Shown here: piece after piece, positions 56,681 through 64,000 of the stretch
How positions within the stretch are numbered: the first letter of the stretch is position 1
Layout of the letters: each line of letters starts with the position of its first letter
DNA from: Bernardetia sp042180575
GTDB taxonomy: Bacteria > Bacteroidota > Bacteroidia > Cytophagales > Bernardetiaceae
DNA length: 64,000 bases
Direction of reading: 5' to 3'
Assembly: GCF_042180575.1 (NCBI RefSeq)
Contig: NZ_CP170094.1
Span: 4,836,001-4,900,000, forward strand
Made by a program: the position numbers and the translations under genes
The notes under the pieces: model-generated
Databases searched by the model: none
The model's input: only the letters and a program-made list of their open reading frames with translations
What the model was told of the DNA's origin: nothing

Positions 56681-57216
56681 TATTTTGCTCTTCTCATCAC
56701 AAATTCAGTTATATATTTTCCATACCATTCAGGTTTTTGTCCATTTGGATAGGTTTCATCAAAGAAAACTAAGCGTAACAAATCATCTTTAATAGTGTAT
56801 CTATAAAACTGTTCTCCTCCCTCAAACCCAGGTACTTTTGCAATAAGTGCTGTTGTTGTAACCGTTGAATCTGTCATTGTATAAGTGCCTCCATTAAAAA
56901 CAACAGAACTAAACCCAGCCATTTTTTCTTCATCAGTAGGCTTCGAAAGGTTTACAAATGGTGTTCTTGCTTTATCTATCGGAGTCCACATAATAGAATA
57001 ACGATTTTTTTCAAAAATAAATAATCCATATTGGGCTTTGGGAATAGAATAAACAGTATCTTTTGTTTTCCAATGTACTTCTACCATTTCCCAAGAGCCA
57101 AGTAAAGGAGTTTGGGGTGTTTTTTTGATAGTAGTTTGATTCGGCTTACAAGAAGAAAAACCAATAACAAAAAACAAGGATAAGGCAGAAAGAATAAGTA
57201 AAAATTTGAATTTCAT
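56680..57216 (-). CDS. Lipocalin-like lipoprotein
   Basis: 178 residues. Lipobox ending FSSC at about residue 23. Then a beta-rich domain opening LLGSWEMVEVHWKTKDT, with YGLFIFEKNRYSIMW, TYTMTDSTVTTTALI and FYRYTIKDDLLRLVF, the pattern of lipocalin-like domains in Bacteroidota. Anchored to a membrane, ligand unknown. Confidence 0.8.
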   Translation of the reverse strand: MKFKFLLILSALSLFFVIGFSSCKPNQTTIKKTPQTPLLGSWEMVEVHWKTKDTVYSIPKAQYGLFIFEKNRYSIMWTPIDKARTPFVNLSKPTDEEKMAGFSSVVFNGGTYTMTDSTVTTTALIAKVPGFEGGEQFYRYTIKDDLLRLVFFDETYPNGQKPEWYGKYITEFVMRRAK

Positions 57217-57330
57217 AGTAGAAGCGTTTATTTTGTGAATAATAAAAAAACAAGATAGAAAAAGTTACAATTAATTACGAATTTATTTTTCTTACAAGAA
57301 ATTCAAAATAATTAAACAGCAAGGTAATTT

Positions 57331-57347
57331 CTCACTAATCACTAAAA
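57331..57347. repeat. TAATCAC-type repeat before the MBL gene
   Basis: TCACTAATCACTAAAAA, ending two bases before the start codon at 57350. Confidence 0.65.
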
Positions 57348-57349
57348 AT

Positions 57350-57994
57350 ATGATCTCTATACAACAATTTACATTTAATCAGTTTCAAGAAAATACCTTT
57401 ATTCTTTTTGATGAGACTAAAGAGGCTATTATCATTGATCCAGGTTGTTATTCGCCACAAGAAAAAGAAGTGTTAAAGGCTTTTATTAAGCAAAATGATT
57501 TAAAGATAGTTCGTCTTATCAATACACATTGTCATATTGATCATGTTTTGGGAAATAAATTTGTAAAAGATATGTATGATGTAAAATTAGAAGCTCACAA
57601 AATTGAATCTGAACAGCTCAACCAAGTTCCTTTATATGCCCCTTCGTATGGTTTTGGTGGTTATGATGCGACTATTGTTGATGTTTTTATAGACGAAAAA
57701 ACAGATATTACTTTTGGGAATTCCACACTAAAAACACTTTTCGTACCAGGTCATTCCCCAGGTCATTTGGCTTTTTATTCAGTAGAGCAAAAATTTTGTG
57801 TCAATGGTGATGTTCTTTTTCTTCAAAGTATTGGAAGAACCGATTTACCTGGAGGTAGTATGGATGTTTTGAGAGATACAATTCAGAATGTAATGTACAA
57901 ATTACCAGACGACACAAAAATCTATTGTGGACACGGAAATCCTACCATGATTGGTTTTGAGAAGAAAAATAATCATTTTATTAGAGAGTTATAA
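57350..57994 (+). CDS. MBL-fold metallohydrolase (glyoxalase II-like)
   Basis: 214 residues. Metal ligands: THCHIDHVLG (HxHxDH), VPGHSPGH, NGDVLF and YCGHGNPT. The SIGRTDLPGGSM loop is that of the small glyoxalase II-like proteins (YcbL type) found in most bacteria. Likely hydrolyses a thioester such as S-lactoylglutathione analogues; the true substrate is open. Confidence 0.9.
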   Translation: MISIQQFTFNQFQENTFILFDETKEAIIIDPGCYSPQEKEVLKAFIKQNDLKIVRLINTHCHIDHVLGNKFVKDMYDVKLEAHKIESEQLNQVPLYAPSYGFGGYDATIVDVFIDEKTDITFGNSTLKTLFVPGHSPGHLAFYSVEQKFCVNGDVLFLQSIGRTDLPGGSMDVLRDTIQNVMYKLPDDTKIYCGHGNPTMIGFEKKNNHFIREL

Positions 57995-58199
57995 AGCAAG
58001 AGTTATTTTTTCTTCTATCTAATGTGTCGTTATCTGCTGGGAACAAACACTGCTAAGGAAAGAAACATTATTAATCGATTCTTACATATATGACAGATGC
58101 TTTTTAATTTGTAAAATACCAACTAAAGAAACTCACATTTGTTCTCATTGCTTTATTATATAATAAGCAAAGTTATTAAGTATAACTTGCAAACAGAAC

Positions 58200-58800
58200 A
58201 AATGAAAGTTATATATCCCTCCAAATGGTGTGGCTTTGATACGTAAAAGCTATGAAGTATAAAAACATATTAAGATTATTTATGGCTAATTAAAGAAACC
58301 ATTATTAGTTCTTATCAAGAAGAGTGAAGAGTTAGTTGCTCAACTTTTAATTAGAACAGATTGCTTTACGAGGTATTGGTCATCTTTTTTAAAAAAGTGT
58401 AAGTTGGGTAACTACTCTCCTAAAACGTTGTTATGAACAAATACTAAAGAAGATTGTCCTAACATAGATATGATTAGTTATTGAAAGACATACAGGATTA
58501 GTAGTTGGTTTTCATAGTGGAGTTAGAGATGAAGAGAGGATATTAGGGCTTTATTTGAGATAGACAAGCAATATAAAGGAAAAAGCTATTGTTTATGCTG
58601 ACAGTTTTGTTTTGTATGGAACTGTATTTTCTAAAAAACAACTCTGACAAGAAGGTAAAAAAAGAGACAACTAAAATTGAGCGTTTTGAATAATACAATT
58701 AGACAAGAAATCGTAGGTTAGTGAGGTTTTCTTTTTTAAATGGGATAATCACTATAACTCAATCAAATATTTTTTAGTTAAACTACAACAAAACTATTGA
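58200..58800 (+). pseudogene. Decayed IS1-type transposase
   Basis: No open frame, but in broken frames the IS1 InsB pattern can be read in order: VVGFHSGVRDEE (58501-58536), IVYADSFVLYGTVFSKKQL (from 58588, with the catalytic-type aspartate), KIERF (58674-58688), then after a one-base shift NNTIRQEI (58689-58712), then WDNHYNSIKYFLVKL (ends about 58788). Several stops and shifts separate the pieces. The N-terminal limit at about 58200 is a guess. Confidence 0.65.
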
Positions 58801-58834
58801 AAAGAATCCATCATTATAAAGAACACTACTAGTA

Positions 58835-59038
58835 AAATTTCATTTCATAGAACATGATGTAAATAAAGATGGAGAGAAAGAACTCTACATTTTTTCTTAT
58901 GAAACTTGTATGGGATATTTGAAAGTCTATAAAATCACTCGCTAAAAAGACTTCTTCTATATCTATATTTTGGAAAGTGAAATAAAATCTACAGAAGAAA
59001 TACTCAATATTAATGTTGCTTTGGCGATTTTAGGCTGA
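58835..59038 (+). pseudogene. Fragment of a decayed gene with one internal stop
   Basis: Reads KFHFIEHDVNKDGEKELYIF, then SYETCMGYLKVYKITR, TAA at 58943, then in the same frame KDFFYIYILESEIKSTEEIL and NINVALAILG to TGA at 59036. The DVNKDGEKE segment resembles the calcium-binding-like loops of VCBS/FG-GAP proteins. No start is visible. It lies between the IS1 remnant and the rRNA promoters. Confidence 0.5.
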
Positions 59039-59213
59039 GAAGATAAGAGTAATGGAAATTTATGCACAATATCAGCATAAAAAAAACAATCGTTTGTAGA
59101 AAGAACAAACTATAATTTATTGATAGTCAGTAAGTTGTTTTGTGATAAGATTCCGAACAACAAAAAGGGTTTTAAAAAAGTTCAAAAAAGTCTAATTTTT
59201 TTATAGAAATAGT

Positions 59214-59243
59214 TTGCAGGAATAAAAAAAGCTCTTACCTTTG
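59214..59243 (+). promoter_or_regulatory. rRNA promoter P1
   Basis: TTG (59214), 19-nt spacer, TACCTTTG (59236-59243). A small TCCC/GGGA hairpin follows the start point. Confidence 0.8.
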
Positions 59244-59368
59244 CAATCCCAAACGAGGGAAATGTAGATTACTCTTTAGAGTGAGAAACTTGTACCAAAG
59301 ACTTTAGTCTTTGTAAATCAGGCAAAAGCAAAACGAAAAAAAAACTTTCAAGTTTTTGAAAATAAAAT

Positions 59369-59399
59369 TTGGTAGTTTAAAAATTAAGTTTTACCTTTG
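59369..59399 (+). promoter_or_regulatory. rRNA promoter P2
   Basis: TTG (59369), 20-nt spacer, TACCTTTG (59392-59399). Hairpin TTCCCTTTCA/TGAAGGGAA at 59402-59427 begins at the expected transcript start. Confidence 0.8.
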
Positions 59400-59485
59400 C
59401 ATTCCCTTTCAGAAACGATGAAGGGAAACGGTAAGTAAAAAGATAAAGATTGAAAATAAAAGAATAAATTAATTTTATATTTAGT

Positions 59486-59515
59486 TTGTTTTTAAATTAA
59501 AAGTTTTTACCTTTG
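59486..59515 (+). promoter_or_regulatory. rRNA promoter P3
   Basis: TTG (59486), 19-nt spacer, TACCTTTG (59508-59515), second block of unit 1. Confidence 0.8.
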
Positions 59516-59619
59516 TGCTTCCAAAAAAAAAGCGAATGTTTTAGCTTTCGTTTCAAGCAAAGGTTTTGAAAACTAAAAAAAAACTTTCAATATTTTTCTC
59601 AATTAATTTGAAATAAAAT

Positions 59620-59650
59620 TTGGTAGTTTGAAAATTAAGTTTTACCCTTG
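59620..59650 (+). promoter_or_regulatory. rRNA promoter P4, weakened -7 box
   Basis: TTG (59620), 20-nt spacer, TACCCTTG (59643-59650); one T is replaced by C. Hairpin CTTTCAG/CTGAAAG at 59657-59675. Confidence 0.65.
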
Positions 59651-59747
59651 TATTCCCTTTCAGAAACGCTGAAAGAAAAAGTTATTAAAATGATAAGTAA
59701 AAAGATAGAAACAAAAATAAAAGATAAAATAAATTATTAAATTTAGT

Positions 59748-59777
59748 TTGTTTTTAAAGTAAAAGTTTCTACCTTTG
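59748..59777 (+). promoter_or_regulatory. rRNA promoter P5
   Basis: TTG (59748), 19-nt spacer, TACCTTTG (59770-59777). A perfect hairpin AAAAGAGT/ACTCTTTT (59791-59811) lies close downstream. Confidence 0.8.
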
Positions 59778-59894
59778 TGCTTCCAAAAAAAAAAGAGTGA
59801 TTGACTCTTTTAGGGTTTGAAAATGTATTTCGCAACTGGTTTTAAAACGAAAAAAAAAACTTTCAAAATTTTATCAAATTATTTGAATTAAAAT

Positions 59895-59925
59895 TTGGTG
59901 GTTTAAAAATTAAGTTTTACCTTTG
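59895..59925 (+). promoter_or_regulatory. rRNA promoter P6
   Basis: TTG (59895), 20-nt spacer, TACCTTTG (59918-59925), in unit 3. Confidence 0.8.
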
Positions 59926-60024
59926 CATTCTCTTACAGAAAAGAGCTAGTCAAAACAATTTATAGACGTTTTAATCTTTTCTAAAATGACCAAAAAATTA
60001 ATTCAAAAATAATTGAAATTTAAT

Positions 60025-60056
60025 TTGGAAGTTAAGAAAAAAAGCTCGTATCTTTG
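60025..60056 (+). promoter_or_regulatory. rRNA promoter P7, nearest to 16S
   Basis: TTG (60025), 21-nt spacer, TATCTTTG (60049-60056). Its surroundings differ from the duplicated units. Confidence 0.75.
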
Positions 60057-60450
60057 TAAGACCTTTTGGAAACAAAAAGATTAAAAAGTTAATCAAAATG
60101 TAACGAAAAATTAATTTGAATTTGACAAACGAAGTCATAATTCACAACTACTAAAGTAACTCAATTTATTGTTTTACATATAGTAACAAGTTCCTTGACA
60201 TGCAGGTTATGAACAAAACAGGAAAAATTTAAGTATCAATTAATTTATAGTAATATAAATTAATTATCATAAAAAAAACTTTCTGTCAATTCTTAAAAAC
60301 AAAAGTAATACGGAATTAATAATCAAAAAGAATAACCGTATATGTTACATATACAAATTTAACTTTGATTCTTAATTAGAAACAACAGCTTAATAACGTT
60401 TAGTTAAAGAGTTAGTTAATTCATATTAAGTCAAAGGATCAACTTTTTTT
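60057..60450 (+). other. Leader of the rRNA operon
   Basis: About 390 bases with hairpins at 60238-60265 (12-bp arms) and 60338-60354 (GTATATG/CATATAC), possibly used in processing, and a boxA-like element at 60188. No ORF. Confidence 0.7.
60188..60200 (+). promoter_or_regulatory. boxA-like element in the leader
   Basis: AAGTTCCTTGACA, nearly the same as AAGTTCTTTGACA before 23S at 62413. Sequences of this kind before both rRNAs are common in Bacteroidota and probably serve antitermination or processing. Confidence 0.5.
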
Positions 60451-61977
<1,527 letters not shown>

Positions 61978-62162
61978 TGGAGATTTTGATTCCATACTTT
62001 GTTTTAATTGACAAAAGGGAGTTTTATTATCATATTTACAAATGTTTTGTTCATTAATCTGCATAAGGAATTTTGTTTTAGAAAAGCTGAAACAGTTATT
62101 AGATAAGGTATTTATTTTATTATTTGAACTAATTAGTTTTAGATTAGGTAATATAATTATAT

Positions 62163-62236
62163 AGGTCTATAGCTCAGTTGGTTAGAGCGCTACACTGATA
62201 ATGTAGAGGTCTGCAGTTCGAGTCTGCGTAGACCTA
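62163..62236 (+). tRNA. tRNA-Ile(GAT)
   Basis: 74 bases. Acceptor AGGTCTA with TAGACCT, anticodon stem CTACA/TGTAG, anticodon GAT, CCA not encoded. In the 16S-23S spacer, as usual. Confidence 0.97.
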
Positions 62237-62282
62237 CGATTTATTTATTTTTTAATTAAAAATAATTAGATTAATATTTTAT

Positions 62283-62360
<78 letters not shown>

Positions 62361-62412
62361 CTACAGTTTTTAATTTAGAAACAAAATGTTGTTTTTAGAT
62401 TTAAACTATAAA

Positions 62413-62425
62413 AAGTTCTTTGACA
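62413..62425 (+). promoter_or_regulatory. boxA-like element before 23S
   Basis: AAGTTCTTTGACA, the second copy of the leader element. Confidence 0.5.
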
Positions 62426-62505
62426 ATAAGGTGTATAGTATAGAAGTCTTTAAGATATAATGATTTATTTCATTATAAATTAGAGCAAATTTTAAAAGAA
62501 ATACT

Positions 62506-64000
62506 ACGAAAGTATTTAAGGGCGCACGGGGGATGCCTAGGTTCTGAGAGGCGATGAAGGACGTGCCAAGCTGCGAAAATTTACGGGGAGTTGCTAAGGA
62601 ATGCTGATCCGTAAGTGTCCGAATGGGGCAACCCACCTATTTATAGGTATTCCGTAAGGAAGGCGAACGAGGGGAACTGAAACATCTAAGTACCCTCAGG
62701 AAGAGAAAACAAAAGTGATACCGCAAGTAGTGGCGAGCGAACGCGGCATAGCCCAAACCAATATTGTTTCGGCAACATTGGGGTTGTAGGACTTGCATAA
62801 TTTATAAACTTTAATCAGAACGGTTCTGGAAAGACCGACCATAGATAGTGAAAGTCTAGTATGAGTACCGAGTTTATAATGGCGAGTATCCTGAGTAGGC
62901 GGGAACTGGAGAAATTCCCGTTGAATCTGGCAGCACCATCTGCTAAGGCTAAATACTCCTCAGAAACCGATAGTGAACCAGTACCGTGAGGGAAAGGTGA
63001 AAAGTACTCCGAATAGGAGGGTGAAAAGACCTGAAACCGTGCGCTTACAAGCGGTTGGAGGGACGTTAATGTCCTGACATCGTGCCTTTTGCATAATGAT
63101 CCTACGAGTTACACCTAACTAGCAAGGTTAAGACACTCAGTGTTGCAGCCGAAGCGAAAGCGAGTATGAATAATGCGTGTAGTTAGTTGGGGTAGACGCG
63201 AAACCTAGTGATCTACCCATGGTCAGGTTGAAGCTTTGGTAACACAAAGTGAAGGACCGAACCCGTTGACGTTGAAAAGTCTTGGGATGAACTGTGGGTA
63301 GGGGTGAAAGGCTAATCAAACTAGGAAATAGCTCGTACTCTTCGAAATGTTTTTAGGAACAGCCTCGTTGATAGTTTGTGTGAGGTAGAGCTACCGATAA
63401 GACTAGGGGGAGTCACATCCTACCAAATCTTGACGAACTCCGAATGCATACAAATGTTTCACGGGAGTGAGGGCTGTGGTGCTAAGGTCGCAGTCCGAGA
63501 GGGAAAGAACCCAGACCATCAGCTAAGGTCCCCAAATATAGATTAAGTTGACCTAAGGTGGTCCGATTACGGAGACAGCCAGGATGTTGGCTTGGAAGCA
63601 GCCATTCATTTAAAGAGTGCGTAACAGCTCACTGGTCGAGTGATTGGGCGTCGATAATACACGGGCATAAATCTATTACCGAAGCTATGGACTATATGTT
63701 TTTGAATATATAGTGGTAGAAGAGCATTCTGAATGCGTCGAAGCTGGATTGTGAATGAAAGTGGAGCGTTTAGAAAAGCAAATGTAGGAATGAGTAACGA
63801 TAAAGGGGGTGAGAAACCCCCTCGCCGATAGACTAAGGTTTCCTGAACAACGCTAATCGTTTCAGGTTTAGTCGGGACCTAAGGATAAGCCGAAGGGCGA
63901 TTCCGATGGCAAACAGATTAATATTTCTGTACCTCGCTTAAATTGCTAGGGGAGACGGAGTAAATAATGTAGTGCGTTCTGACAGAAATGGACGTTAAAG
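62506..64000 (+). rRNA. rrl: 23S ribosomal RNA, 5' part
   Basis: GGATGCCTAGG at 62531, GAGAGGCGATGAAGGACGTG, CAGTACCGTGAGGGAAAGG and GTGCGTAACAGCTCACTGGTC match the 5' domains. The start is estimated from E. coli numbering. The gene runs off the window. Confidence 0.95.

Larger units (their letters stand above)
59336..59940 (+). repeat. Tandemly duplicated promoter units
   Basis: Unit 1 (about 59336-59574), unit 2 (about 59575-59849) and unit 3 (from 59850, incomplete) each open with A8-10 CTTTCAA and contain AAAATTTGG(T)(A/G)GTTT then TTAAGTTTTACC. Units 1 and 2 also carry a second block TTTAGTTTGTTTTTAAA with TTTGTGCTTCC. The blocks are alike enough to be ancient duplicates. Confidence 0.85.

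Noticed and set aside
59301..59313. Eighth rRNA promoter at TAGTCTTTG
   Set aside because: The spacing inside the box is one base too long and no TTG is well placed.

Overview
This is a low-GC window from a Bacteroidota chromosome, most likely a marine Cytophagales of the Bernardetia/Flexibacter type. Four things point there: a giant surface protein ending in a gliding-motility/type IX secretion C-terminal domain; promoters of the Bacteroidota form (TTG, about 19-21 nt, TAnnTTTG); several lipoproteins with Bacteroidota-style signals; and SecD fused to SecF. The genus is an inference.

Layout. 1-5.4 kb: the 3' part of a giant BspA/HYR surface protein. 5.4-7.3 kb: a duplicated-ATPase peptide ABC transporter. 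7.4-19.0 kb: three related sensor phosphatases (beta-propeller, Y_Y_Y, membrane helix, GAF, SpoIIE/PP2C). The middle one is broken, and the gap in it holds a small gene for a double-glycine leader peptide. 19.1-25.1 kb: housekeeping genes (YigZ, Rpn-like nuclease, HutI, HemF, a Coq4-like protein) and an IS110-family insertion sequence. 25.8-30.2 kb: NrnA and four FKBP-type prolyl isomerases in tandem. 30.7-34.6 kb: rpoB standing alone, without rpoC or rplJL. 35-41 kb: tgt, an O-methyltransferase, TPR proteins and conserved unknowns. 41.8-44.2 kb: rodA and a glycosyltransferase.

44.25-49.39 kb carries the most unusual content: seven tandem paralogues of an unrecognised single-pass membrane protein. 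All share nearly the same N-terminus and a conserved C-terminal motif. The first copy is frameshifted at a run of eight T. 49.5-55.7 kb: secDF, an unknown anchored protein, a polytopic membrane protein and an acyltransferase. 55.8-58.0 kb: tRNA-Met with its own promoter and terminator, bcp, a lipocalin-like lipoprotein and an MBL-fold hydrolase. 58.2-59.04 kb holds decayed gene fragments, one of them an IS1-type transposase.

The window ends in an rRNA operon: 16S, tRNA-Ile(GAT), tRNA-Ala(TGC) and the 5' part of 23S. It is preceded by an array of seven promoter matches that grew by tandem duplication.

Intergenic DNA carries families of short repeats with a seven-base period, mostly directly in front of start codons. 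It also carries larger nested palindromes that share a GGTGTCTCCACC core. Neither kind is explained by the genes. No CRISPR array, prophage or complete defence system was seen.
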